Shown here: piece after piece, positions 33,838-41,967 of the stretch
Position numbering within the stretch: position 1 is the stretch's first letter
Layout: each line of letters opens with the position of its first letter
NCBI GenBank assembly: GCA_017462015.1
Contig: JAFTRX010000128.1
Span: 1-43,601 of the forward strand
Source of the DNA: Lentisphaeria bacterium
GTDB taxonomy: Bacteria; Verrucomicrobiota; Lentisphaeria; Victivallales; Victivallaceae
Reading direction: 5' to 3'
Length of the DNA stretch: 43,601 nucleotides
Translations under genes and position numbers: made by a program
The notes under the pieces: generated by a model
What the model was told of the DNA's origin: nothing
The model's database searches: none
What the model saw: the letters and a program-made list of their open reading frames with translations, nothing else

Positions 33838-35556
33838 ATGAAATTTATCCAAACGGCATTCATTATCTTATCGCTTGCTGTATTCATTCCGCAAGGTGTT
33901 GCAAAAGAAAAGAAAAACGGAACTCCCTTTTACGATCTCGGTGACAAGCGGGAACTTTTCGTTGACAACTTTTTCATCTCCTCGCTGGAGGGCGATGTCA
34001 GGCAGAAACTACACTCCCCCGTCCCCGATGAGATCGTTTTATCACTGAATGAGCCGCACGAAAAATCCAATGATACCGCCAGCAGCTACTCATCCATCAT
34101 CTATGACGGCAAACGCTACCTGATATATTACCGCGCCCACGGCAGACTGCCCTCCGCCTCCGATCTCAAGGGCAACAGCCGTTTTGTCCTCTGTGTCGCC
34201 GAAACGGTTGACGGAATAAATTTCAAACGCTGTCAGGTCAACCTTTCCCCGGAGGGTTACAATGTGGTTCTGGACAACCCCATGACCGCTCATCTGATAA
34301 AAGGCAAAGCCGTAAATGTCATCCCCGGAGTAACCACCGCCTTTTACGACACCAACCCCGCCTGCCCGGAAAATGAACGTTACAAACTTATCGCCACCAA
34401 CGAAAAATCCGGTCAGTACGCCATGTATCTCTTTGTCTCTGCCGACGGGTTCAACTTCAAGCAGAAAACCGGACGCTTCAACCTTGCCAAAGGCAGCGGC
34501 TATGATTCTGCCAACCAGGCGTTTTTTGACCACACCATCGGTAAATACCGCCTTTACCACCGCGCGTTCCGCAACGCCGGTCCGACCTGGAAGCGGACGG
34601 TCATGTGCCATATCACCGAAGATTTCATCAACTTCACGCCGCAGGGAAAGTTGATTTTCGATGAAAGATTCGACCGTCTTTTCGCGCAGGGACAGGAACT
34701 TTACACCAACAGCATCCGCCCATATTTCCGTGCGCCGCATATACTGCTCGGATTTCCGATGCGCTACTGGGACGGTTCGATGACCCCCGGTATGCATCTG
34801 CCGTCACCGTACAAAGAAGGCACCCCGAACACCGACTATGATGGTGAATGGAACTCCCGCATTCTCGCCCGTCCCAATCTCAAAACCAGATTGAACATCA
34901 TCAAAAAACAGATGCGTTACGCCATGTGTTCGACCGATACAGTTATCATTGCCAGCCGTGACGGTAAAAAATTCAAAGGCTGGGGAGAGAGTTTTCTCAA
35001 ACCGCCGCCGCAGAATGATTCCTGGATGTACGGTTCCGGAGCATTGTTCATGGGCATGATCCCGACCAGAAGCAAGTTCGGCAAAGGCGCGCCGGATGAA
35101 CTCTCGTTCTACGCGACCGAAGGCAACTGGAGCGAAGGCTGTTCCGACATCCGCCGTTATCACATCCGCATGGACGGTTTTGTCTCGTTGAACTTCGGCA
35201 TTGACGGCGGAACTTTTACTACTCCGCTGTTCAAATTCAAAGGCGGCAGATTGAGTTTGAATATTTCCACGGGCGGTTTCGGCGGTTTTACCGCAGAGTT
35301 CCGCGATGAGAACGGCAAGCCCATCCCCGGTTACACCTTCGCTGAAAGTCTCCCGGAGATCGGCGATGATCTCGCCATGATCGCCCGCTGGAAAGGTGTC
35401 GGTCCTGACCTCCGCAAGCTTGAAGGCAGAACCGTTCAACTCGCCATCAAGGCGCGCAATACGGATATTTACAGCATCGCCTTTCTGCCCTTTGAACCTG
35501 ACCCCAGACTGCCCGAATACCGGGAACTGGTCAAACCCCGGAAATCTTCACGGTAA
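33838..35556 (+). CDS. Secreted beta-propeller glycosidase-like protein (paralogue)
   Basis: A 572-residue exported relative of the protein at 30053-31732. The N-terminus has a signal peptide (TAFIILSLAVFIPQG, cleavage likely after VAK or nearby). The mature part begins YDLGDKRELFVDNFF, aligning with residue 30 onwards of the paralogue; conserved stretches include GQELYTNSIRPYFRAPHILL and LPEIGDD. The pair therefore looks like a duplication in which one copy is kept inside the cell and the other exported. It has its own upstream spacer and probable promoter. Substrate unknown. It ends 17 bp from the convergent AraC regulator gene. Confidence 0.78.
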   Translation: MKFIQTAFIILSLAVFIPQGVAKEKKNGTPFYDLGDKRELFVDNFFISSLEGDVRQKLHSPVPDEIVLSLNEPHEKSNDTASSYSSIIYDGKRYLIYYRAHGRLPSASDLKGNSRFVLCVAETVDGINFKRCQVNLSPEGYNVVLDNPMTAHLIKGKAVNVIPGVTTAFYDTNPACPENERYKLIATNEKSGQYAMYLFVSADGFNFKQKTGRFNLAKGSGYDSANQAFFDHTIGKYRLYHRAFRNAGPTWKRTVMCHITEDFINFTPQGKLIFDERFDRLFAQGQELYTNSIRPYFRAPHILLGFPMRYWDGSMTPGMHLPSPYKEGTPNTDYDGEWNSRILARPNLKTRLNIIKKQMRYAMCSTDTVIIASRDGKKFKGWGESFLKPPPQNDSWMYGSGALFMGMIPTRSKFGKGAPDELSFYATEGNWSEGCSDIRRYHIRMDGFVSLNFGIDGGTFTTPLFKFKGGRLSLNISTGGFGGFTAEFRDENGKPIPGYTFAESLPEIGDDLAMIARWKGVGPDLRKLEGRTVQLAIKARNTDIYSIAFLPFEPDPRLPEYRELVKPRKSSR

Positions 35557-35573
35557 AAAGACAGCTCCTCCGT

Positions 35574-36377
35574 TCATTTCCGCTGTTTGAGCAAGCGTGA
35601 CAGATGGCTCTTGTCACAAAATCCCCATAAATCGGCGGCTTCTTTGAGTGAACTTCCCCGGCGCAGCGCGTTTTCAGCGCCGTTGAGCCGGAAGTTCCGC
35701 TCATATCTGCCGAAACTCATGCCGAACTGCTTTTTGAAAAGTACGGAAAAATACCCCACGCTGAGATTGCACCTCTGCGCCGCCTCGTCAGCACTGAGCA
35801 GTTGTCCGGACAACCCTTTCAACGCCGGAAGCAGCCGCCGGTAATCTCCGTCCGGAACAGTCGCCGGATCAACTTCCGGCAGCGCTTTTATAAAAATATT
35901 CTGTATCAGATTCCACAACAGCAGCTCTTTTTCCACACTGTCCTGACAACACAAACTTCCGGTCAACTCTTCTGCTGCCGGAGTTCCTCCCAGTTTTTCA
36001 TTGAGGAACTTCATCCGCCGTTCGGGCGTCATCATCAGCAGCGTTTCCAACCGCTCTCTGCCGGTAAAAAAAGTATTCAGCAGCGATTCCAGATCAATAT
36101 TGAGCAGCAGCAGCGAATATCCAGCTGCCAGTGATACCGTGCAATGCGGCTCCCACGGCGCGGTGAGATAAAATTCTCCGGTTCTGCTGCATACCCTTTC
36201 TCCGGCAAACTCGCCTTCACATTCTCCTTGCAGCACCAGCCCCAGATGCAGGGCGCTGTGCATATCCGGTGTCCGGGGTCTCACGCTCCTTTCATAGTTC
36301 AGCTGCAAACAGGAAAATGGTTGTCTGCCATTGAGTTTCCAGTCATAAAATTCAACACTTTTCACAATATTTTCCAT
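35574..36377 (-). CDS. AraC-family transcriptional regulator
   Basis: A 267-residue regulator (from ATG 36377). The N-terminal cupin-like sensing domain (about 1-150) includes HLGLVLQGECEGEF and FYLTAPWEPH. The C-terminal AraC DNA-binding domain holds two helix-turn-helices, ADEAAQRCNLSVGYFSVLFKKQ and LKEAADLWGFCDKSHLSRLLK. In-frame ATGs at 36401 and 36422 are alternatives; no start has a clear Shine-Dalgarno, so the N-terminus is uncertain. Its position between the exported glycosidase and a divergently transcribed sugar dehydrogenase suggests it controls this carbohydrate locus in response to a sugar. Confidence 0.88.
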   Translation of the reverse strand: MENIVKSVEFYDWKLNGRQPFSCLQLNYERSVRPRTPDMHSALHLGLVLQGECEGEFAGERVCSRTGEFYLTAPWEPHCTVSLAAGYSLLLLNIDLESLLNTFFTGRERLETLLMMTPERRMKFLNEKLGGTPAAEELTGSLCCQDSVEKELLLWNLIQNIFIKALPEVDPATVPDGDYRRLLPALKGLSGQLLSADEAAQRCNLSVGYFSVLFKKQFGMSFGRYERNFRLNGAENALRRGSSLKEAADLWGFCDKSHLSRLLKQRK

Positions 36378-36429
36378 TAAAAAAGATGAAATATTCAACA
36401 TTCTGGTAAAAATATACCACACCGGATGA

Positions 36430-36457
36430 TTGTTTTCAAGATTTCATACGGTATATT
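36430..36457 (+). promoter_or_regulatory. Putative promoter of Gfo/Idh/MocA gene
   Basis: TTGTTT (36430-36435), 16-bp spacer, TATATT (36452-36457), about 35 bp upstream of the start at 36492, in the divergent region shared with the AraC gene. Confidence 0.5.
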
Positions 36458-36491
36458 ATGTCAAAGAAACTTTTTTCAATGGAGGTTGAAC

Positions 36492-37535
36492 ATGAAACAC
36501 AAACTTATTCTTATCGGTTGCGGCGGCATGGCAAAGAATCATGCCTCCCGCTTTGAAGCTCTGGATGAACGGCTGGAAGTCGGTGCCGTTGTTGACATCG
36601 ATCAGGAAAAGGCTCAAGCGGTTTCCGACCTCCTGCCGAACCACCCTCCGGTATTCACCGATTATCACGATGCTTTTGAATATGGCGACGTCGTACTGCA
36701 ATGCCTTCCGCACCACCTTCATGCGGAATGTACCATCGACTGCCTCAATGCCGGAAAACATGTTCTGGCAGAAAAACCCCTTGCCAATACCAAAGCTGAA
36801 TGTCTGGCGATGATGGAGGCGGCAAAGCGCAACAACCGCACACTGATGGTTGCTTACTGTATGCGCTTCAATCCGCTGGTACGCGAGATGCAGCGGCTTA
36901 TAAAGGAGAAAGTTTACGGCGAATGTTTCCAGCTTTCCATTTGGACCGAACAGTTGACTGTCATGGAAAACTCCCCGTGGATACATGACCGGAAACTTCT
37001 GGGCGGCGGACAGCTTTTCAGCCACGGCTGCCACTATATCGATCTGATGCTCTGGATGCTGGGCAAACCGGTACGCGGCACCCACACCGGAACCAACAAA
37101 GGTACTCCGTGGATGGATCGTGAAGGTACCAGTAACGTCTGTCTCGAATTTGAAAACGGTACACTGGGTTACCACTTCGGCACCTGGGGCGCTCGCGGGA
37201 CCCGGTTGAAATACTCCTTCCACGCCCACTGCGAAAAAGGTATGATCGAATTTTCCTGGCAGGAAAACCGCCTCTATTTTCACGGCGATGTCAGCGAACA
37301 CATCCCCGATGCCCCGGAAGACAGCAAAGTGCATGTCCTTATGGATCTCAATGGCAAACCGGTCAAACCCACCACCGAAGAGATGCTCCATTTCCTCGAT
37401 TGTGTTGACAACGGAACCACCCCGGAGACCAATCCGGCAGAGAGCCTTGCCGGACTGGAGGTCATCTGGGAACTTTATCAGGCGGAAGACGAACACCGCC
37501 TTGCCGATTTCAGTAAAATATCCATGCCGTTTTGA
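36492..37535 (+). CDS. Gfo/Idh/MocA-family NAD(P)-dependent oxidoreductase
   Basis: A 347-residue dehydrogenase. The dinucleotide-binding motif is LILIGCGGMAKNHASR; the family EKP motif is VLAEKPLANTKAE; and the substrate-site segment GGQLFSHGCHYIDLMLWMLG carries the conserved His. Such enzymes oxidise or reduce sugars, inositols or their derivatives. GGAGG shortly before ATG 36492 fixes the start; the frame is open back to 36426. Divergent transcription from the AraC regulator and the adjacent glycosidases point to a role in metabolising released monosaccharide; the substrate is not known. Confidence 0.9.
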   Translation: MKHKLILIGCGGMAKNHASRFEALDERLEVGAVVDIDQEKAQAVSDLLPNHPPVFTDYHDAFEYGDVVLQCLPHHLHAECTIDCLNAGKHVLAEKPLANTKAECLAMMEAAKRNNRTLMVAYCMRFNPLVREMQRLIKEKVYGECFQLSIWTEQLTVMENSPWIHDRKLLGGGQLFSHGCHYIDLMLWMLGKPVRGTHTGTNKGTPWMDREGTSNVCLEFENGTLGYHFGTWGARGTRLKYSFHAHCEKGMIEFSWQENRLYFHGDVSEHIPDAPEDSKVHVLMDLNGKPVKPTTEEMLHFLDCVDNGTTPETNPAESLAGLEVIWELYQAEDEHRLADFSKISMPF

Positions 37536-37989
37536 ACAACTGTGATTTTTTCACAGCTATCCCGTAAAATCAGCGAAACGCTTGTTTTTCATTTTTTTTG
37601 AGCAGAAGAAAATTGGATTTTGAAAAAGTGATTTTGTCAGATTTTGTTTTGCGCAAGCAAAACGCGCGTGCGCAGTGCGCCGCGCCACCAGTGGAGATGC
37701 GTTCAACGCGGTCATGAACTCGACCGGCGGATGGATCGTGGAGCAAGGTTGCGGGTAAATCAAGGCGACAACGAAGGAGTGGACTCTGTGTCCATGACTG
37801 AGTGGGCGTCCGCCGATTTGCCCGTAAGATTGCCCGCGAGGCGCCGCCGCAGGTTGCCTTTTATAAGACAGCTGTCTGATTTTTTTGCAAAATTTTTCTT
37901 TCAGCTATTGGAAAATCAGTAAAAACAGTTATAATAGCCGTTGGAAGAAGTTTTCCCCTTGAAAGCAACTTCAACCGAAGGAGGATATT
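37536..37989. repeat. Gene-free spacer with GC-rich repeat fragment and promoter
   Basis: Starts with a short hairpin CTGTGA/TCACAG (37540-37556). The section 37640-37860 is much richer in GC than its AT-rich flanks and contains CGAGGCGCCGCCGCAGGTTG (37837-37856 region), matching the reverse complement of 43311-43333 apart from small changes, and CGGCGGATGGATCGTG, matching 33733-33748 inverted. The last 90 bp are AT-rich and hold the promoter described separately. No convincing gene is present. Confidence 0.6.
37908..37935 (+). promoter_or_regulatory. Putative sigma-70 promoter
   Basis: TTGGAA (37908-37913), 16-bp spacer, TATAAT (37930-37935), upstream of the kinase-like/BON gene whose start at 37990 is preceded by GAAGGAGG. 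Confidence 0.6.
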
Positions 37990-38808
37990 ATGGCTGTTTT
38001 AACTATCGCCCGCGAACTCGGCTCCATCGGCGATGGAGAGGAACTCGTTCTTTGCAACAAATTGAATTTGCACTGCATCAACAAGGCAACTCTGGAAGCC
38101 CGTTTTCAGGAGCTGGGCATTGAACGCAAAGTTTTTGAACGCTTTGATGAGTGTCATCCCGGTTTTGCCAGCTTTTTCAGCACCTCTTCGCGCAGTTACT
38201 GGGAATCTCTTCGCGCCGTTCTGCTCAAAGAGCTTCTGACCGGTAATGTCGCCATTGTCGGCCGCGGCGGCAATTTCCTGATGCGCAATCTGGTCGATTG
38301 TTTTCGCATCCGGCTGGTCGCCCCTCTGGAACAGCGGGTCAGCCGCCTGTGTATTGAAAGAGATTGCTCCGAAGCAGAAGCACTCAAAGCCATCCGCCAG
38401 AGCGACAGTTCCCGGGAAAAATTCTGCCGTTTCTACTACGGCGCTGACTGGCATGATCCGCTTGCCTACGATATGGTGATAAATACCGCTGAAGTCTCTC
38501 TGGAGAAGATCGCGGAGTTTCTGCCCGCCCTGCTCCCGCCTGCCGCAGAAGGCGCAAGAAAAGAGCAGCTGGAATGTGCAGTCCGGGAACAGTTGATCCG
38601 GCATGCCATCTTTTCGGCATGGAATTATCACCCCATGGCGATCGAAGTCAAATGTCTGCCGGACGGAACAGTGACACTCCAGGGAAGCGTCCATTCCGCA
38701 GAGGCATCCGAACATTGTGAACAAATCGTAAAATCCATGCCCGGAGTAACCGTTGTCAACAACGAACTCTTTGTCGTTTCTGTGGATTTTGAAATGCCTA
38801 TGATGTAA
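37990..38808 (+). CDS. Cytidylate-kinase-like protein fused to BON domain
   Basis: A 272-residue protein. The N-terminal part (about 1-185) matches the cytidylate-kinase-like family: LTIARELGSIGDGEELV replaces the P-loop, then VAIVGRGGNFLMRN and RLVAPLEQRVSRL, and RQSDSSREKFCRFYYGADWHDP follow as usual. The loop lacks the Walker Lys, as in many of this family, so nucleotide kinase activity is doubtful. The C-terminal part (about 205-270) is a BON domain: AIEVKCLPDGTVTLQGSVHS ... MPGVTVVNNELFV. BON domains usually occur in periplasmic or membrane-binding proteins, yet no signal peptide is present. Single-gene transcript with its own promoter and terminator. Confidence 0.8.
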   Translation: MAVLTIARELGSIGDGEELVLCNKLNLHCINKATLEARFQELGIERKVFERFDECHPGFASFFSTSSRSYWESLRAVLLKELLTGNVAIVGRGGNFLMRNLVDCFRIRLVAPLEQRVSRLCIERDCSEAEALKAIRQSDSSREKFCRFYYGADWHDPLAYDMVINTAEVSLEKIAEFLPALLPPAAEGARKEQLECAVREQLIRHAIFSAWNYHPMAIEVKCLPDGTVTLQGSVHSAEASEHCEQIVKSMPGVTVVNNELFVVSVDFEMPMM

Positions 38809-38838
38809 AAACAGAGCTTTTACTCTGCATAAATCTGT

Positions 38839-38875
38839 ATTCGGCATAGTCTTTGGGGGACTATGTCGAATTTTT
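38839..38875 (+). terminator. Strong intrinsic terminator
   Basis: A 13-bp stem (38839-38851 with 38859-38871; one G-T pair) beginning ATTCGGCATAGTC, a 7-nt loop and a T run to 38875. It ends the kinase-like/BON transcript. Confidence 0.88.
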
Positions 38876-38977
38876 ATGCCTGATAATTTCAATTATCGTG
38901 ATATAAAAAACTTGCTTTTTTTCAAACACCGGATTATATTATTCAAAATTTATTATCAGAAACAGATGGAGATCAGC

Positions 38978-39661
38978 ATGAGTCAGAACCCGGATATTAC
39001 AGTTGCCGAAAGAATTGTTATCATAGGTGGATGCGGACATGTGGGTATCCCTCTGGGACTGGCGCTGGCATCCCGGAATTTCGATGTTACGCTGTTGGAC
39101 AAGCATGAGCAGCATGTCGCAATGATAAATCAGGGGGTTCTCCCCTTCAAGGAAGAGATGGCGGATGAGCTGCTCCAAAAACATATCGGCAAAAATTTAC
39201 GGGCTGTCACCGATTGCTGCACCGTCAAGGATGCCGATGCTGTTGTCTTTGTGGTCGGTACCCCCGTTGATGAACACCTTACGCCGAAAGTTCACAATGT
39301 TCAGCAGGTTATTGAAGAATATATTCCCTATCTTTCCGACCGCCAGCTTATTATCATGCGCAGTACACTCTTCCCCGGAACCATGCGGATAATCGCCAAT
39401 TTGCTGATGCGTGCCGGAATAAATCCCCGTCTGGCATTCTGTCCGGAACGCGTTCTGCAGGGAAAAGGTATTGAGGAAATATACAAACTGCCGCAAATCG
39501 TATCCGGAATTACCCCGGATGCAGAAGATGCTGCTGCCGCCATCTTTCAAACTCTCACCTCAAAAATCATCCGGACCACCCCGGAGGAAGCAGAACTTGC
39601 CAAGCTGATGACCAACTCCTGGCGTTATCTGGATTTTGCCATCGCCAACCAGTTTATATGA
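38978..39661 (+). pseudogene. UDP-sugar dehydrogenase, N-terminal part (frameshift-split)
   Basis: A 227-residue NAD-binding half of a UDP-glucose/UDP-ManNAc dehydrogenase. Motifs: VIIGGCGHVGIPLGLALASR (NAD site), VVGTPVDEHL, RSTLFPGTMR and CPERVLQGKGIEEIYKLPQIVSG. It stops at TGA 39659-39661 after ...DFAIANQFI. In intact family members the sequence continues NQFYM.AND.G; restoring one base in the TTT run 39653-39655 (or a -1 slip there) gives exactly NQFYMMAND and joins the next ORF. ATG 38978 is chosen because GGAG (38968-38971) precedes it; the frame is open back to 38876. It may be a decayed gene, a sequencing error in a T run, or two coupled subunits. Confidence 0.8.
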
Positions 39662-40176
39662 TGGCAAATGATTCCGGCGTGGATTTTGACAACGTTTACC
39701 AGGCGATGACAGCGGATTATCCGAGAGCCAAAAACTTTGCCCGCCCCGGTCTGGCAGCAGGACCGTGTCTGTTCAAAGATACCATGCAGCTGGCATCATT
39801 TTATCATAACAACTTTTTTCTCGGTCACGCCGCCATGCTGATAAACGAGGGATTGCCGGATCATCTGGTCAAAAATCTCAAGCAGAAAATGGGCGGCTCT
39901 CTGAAAAATAAAAAAATCGCTCTGCTCGGTATGACTTTTAAAGCCAACAACGATGATATCCGGGAGTCACTCTCTTTCAAATTGAAAAAACTTCTGGAAA
40001 TCGAAATGGCGTATGTTATTCCCTGTGATCCTTATCTGCCGGAGACCGCATCGGTGGAACAGGCGTTGGCAGATGCGGAAGGTGTCATTCTCGGTGTGCC
40101 GCATAATGAATTTCTGGATTTAACGATCACAGTCCCGTTTGTCGACTGCTGGGGAGTGTGGAGAAAGAATAAATGA
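39658..40176 (+). pseudogene. UDP-sugar dehydrogenase, C-terminal part (frameshift-split)
   Basis: The 172-residue continuation of the preceding gene in the -1 frame. It contains the central helix region and the catalytic Cys C37 in GLAAGPCLFKDTMQLASF, followed by the UDP-binding domain with KIALLGMTFKANNDDIRES and PYLPETASVEQAL. ATG 39658 overlaps the upstream stop (ATGA), so restart after termination could make it as a separate chain. Together the halves total about 400 residues, close to normal for the family. The product would be a UDP-uronic acid for a surface polysaccharide. Confidence 0.8.
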
Positions 40177-40193
40177 ACGTAAAAGGAGATAAA

Positions 40194-41216
40194 ATGAATA
40201 TTCTGGTTACCGGTTCTGCCGGATTTATCTGCGGTTATCTGGTGGAAGAGCTGCTCAACGCCGGACATACTGTCTATGGGATCGATAACTATTCAAAATA
40301 TGGAAAAGTGGAAAAATCTTACGATAACCACCCCAATTACCACTTCACTTTCGGCGACGTCAAAGACACCGGGCTGTTGAAAACCATTGCGATGGAGTGC
40401 GATCAGATGCTTTGTGCCGCCGCCATGATTGGCGGAATATCTTACTTTCATGAATTTGCGTACGATTTGCTGGCAGAAAATGAACGCATTATTGCTTCAT
40501 CGTTTGATGCGGCGATCCATGCACACAAATATGGCAAACTCAAAAAAATCAACGTCTTGAGTTCGAGCATGGTATTTGAATCGACCGACACGTTCCCGAG
40601 CCGCGAGGGAGACGAGCACAACTGCCCGCCGCCAAAGTCAACGTACGGCTTTCAGAAACTTGCCTGCGAATACTTTGCTCAAGGCGCATGGGAGCAATAC
40701 CAGCTGCCCTACACTGTCATACGTCCGTTCAACTGCGTTGGAACCGGCGAAAAACGGGCTTTGTGCGATAACGAAATTTCCAGCGGTAATATCAAACTGG
40801 CAATGAGCCATGTTGTTCCGGATCTGGTGCAGAAGATCGTCAAAGGACAGGATCCGCTGCACATACTCGGAAGCGGCAATCAGATCCGCCACTACACCTA
40901 TGGCGGAGATCTTGCCCGCGGCATCCGCTTATGCATTGAAAATCCGGCAGCAGTCAATCAGGATTTCAACCTTTCCACGCCGGTTTCCACTTCTGTGATC
41001 GAACTTGCGGAAAAGATTTGGAAAAAGATCCACGGGGAAAATAAGCCCTTCCGCTATGTCTCCGATCAACCCTTTGCTTACGATGTGCAAAAACGGGTTC
41101 CGGCTGTAAATAAAGCGCAGGAACTGCTGGGATTTTCCGCCGACACACCCCTGGATGCTATTCTCGACGAAGTCATCCCCTGGATCGTGGAACAAGTGAA
41201 GCTCGGCGGGATTTGA
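40194..41216 (+). CDS. NAD-dependent epimerase/dehydratase (extended SDR)
   Basis: A 340-residue sugar-nucleotide epimerase-type enzyme. The motif ILVTGSAGFICGYLVEEL binds NAD; SSSMVFES provides the Ser and YGFQKLACEYF the Tyr-x-x-x-Lys pair; RPFNCVGTGE is typical of UDP-glucose 4-epimerase/GDP-mannose-type SDRs. The final G of the usual GFIG is replaced by GFICG. ATG 40194 has AAGGAG upstream; an earlier in-frame ATG at 40173 overlaps the previous stop and is an alternative. Likely makes a nucleotide sugar for the polysaccharide locus. Confidence 0.88.
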   Translation: MNILVTGSAGFICGYLVEELLNAGHTVYGIDNYSKYGKVEKSYDNHPNYHFTFGDVKDTGLLKTIAMECDQMLCAAAMIGGISYFHEFAYDLLAENERIIASSFDAAIHAHKYGKLKKINVLSSSMVFESTDTFPSREGDEHNCPPPKSTYGFQKLACEYFAQGAWEQYQLPYTVIRPFNCVGTGEKRALCDNEISSGNIKLAMSHVVPDLVQKIVKGQDPLHILGSGNQIRHYTYGGDLARGIRLCIENPAAVNQDFNLSTPVSTSVIELAEKIWKKIHGENKPFRYVSDQPFAYDVQKRVPAVNKAQELLGFSADTPLDAILDEVIPWIVEQVKLGGI

Positions 41217-41248
41217 TTTCGTATTGCAATGACAGCAGGATTTTTTCT

Positions 41249-41959
41249 ATGCAGAAAAATCGGTTAAGTATTGTCATCCCGGTTTACAATGAAGGGGAGA
41301 ATATCCGGCAGGCACTGGAAGCCATTGCCCACTCGGTTCAGGGAGACTATCAGCTTTACATTGTCTACGACATGCCGGAAGATACTACGCTTCCGGTACT
41401 TGATATTGTGGAAAAAGAGCTGGACATTTGCGTTTCACGAGTACAAAACCACTATGGCAGAGGCGTCTTGAACGCCATTAAAACCGGAATGGAATGTGCC
41501 GGAACAGAGTATGTCGTCGTTACCATGGCCGATCTTTCCGATCCGCCGGAAGTAATCAATACAATGGTCGAAACCGCAGATCGGGAAGGTGCCGATATCG
41601 TCTGCGCCTCCCGTTACATGCGCGGCGGCAGACAAATCGGCGGTCCGTGGCTGAAAGGATTGATGTCACGCTGTGCCGGGTGGTCGCTCTATCTTATAGC
41701 CGGTTTGCCGACTCATGATCCGACCAACAGTTTTAAATTGTACCGTAAAGATTTTTTGACAAAGGTACCGATCGAAAGTACCGGCGGCTTTGAACTCGGT
41801 ATCGAGCTGGTGATCAAAGCGTGGAAACGGGGATATAAAATCGCAGAAGTTCCCACCTGCTGGTATGACCGCACCGGCGGAGAATCTAATTTTCAACTGC
41901 GCAAATGGCTGCCGAAATATCTGCACTGGTATTTTGCAGCTTTTTGCAAAAAGGTTTGA
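41249..41959 (+). CDS. GT2 glycosyltransferase (polyprenyl-phosphate mannosyl/glucosyl type)
   Basis: A 236-residue GT-A enzyme. The N-terminal IVIPVYNEGENIRQALEAI, the metal-binding-type VTMADLSDPPEVI (DxSD) and RYMRGGRQIGGP are features of dolichol/undecaprenyl-phosphate sugar transferases. No C-terminal membrane helices are present, as in soluble DPM1-type proteins. A CAGGA precedes ATG 41249; the frame is open back to 41213. The adjacent membrane protein could be the enzyme using its lipid-linked sugar product, an inference from order. Confidence 0.88.
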   Translation: MQKNRLSIVIPVYNEGENIRQALEAIAHSVQGDYQLYIVYDMPEDTTLPVLDIVEKELDICVSRVQNHYGRGVLNAIKTGMECAGTEYVVVTMADLSDPPEVINTMVETADREGADIVCASRYMRGGRQIGGPWLKGLMSRCAGWSLYLIAGLPTHDPTNSFKLYRKDFLTKVPIESTGGFELGIELVIKAWKRGYKIAEVPTCWYDRTGGESNFQLRKWLPKYLHWYFAAFCKKV

Positions 41960-41967
41960 AGCGCAAT

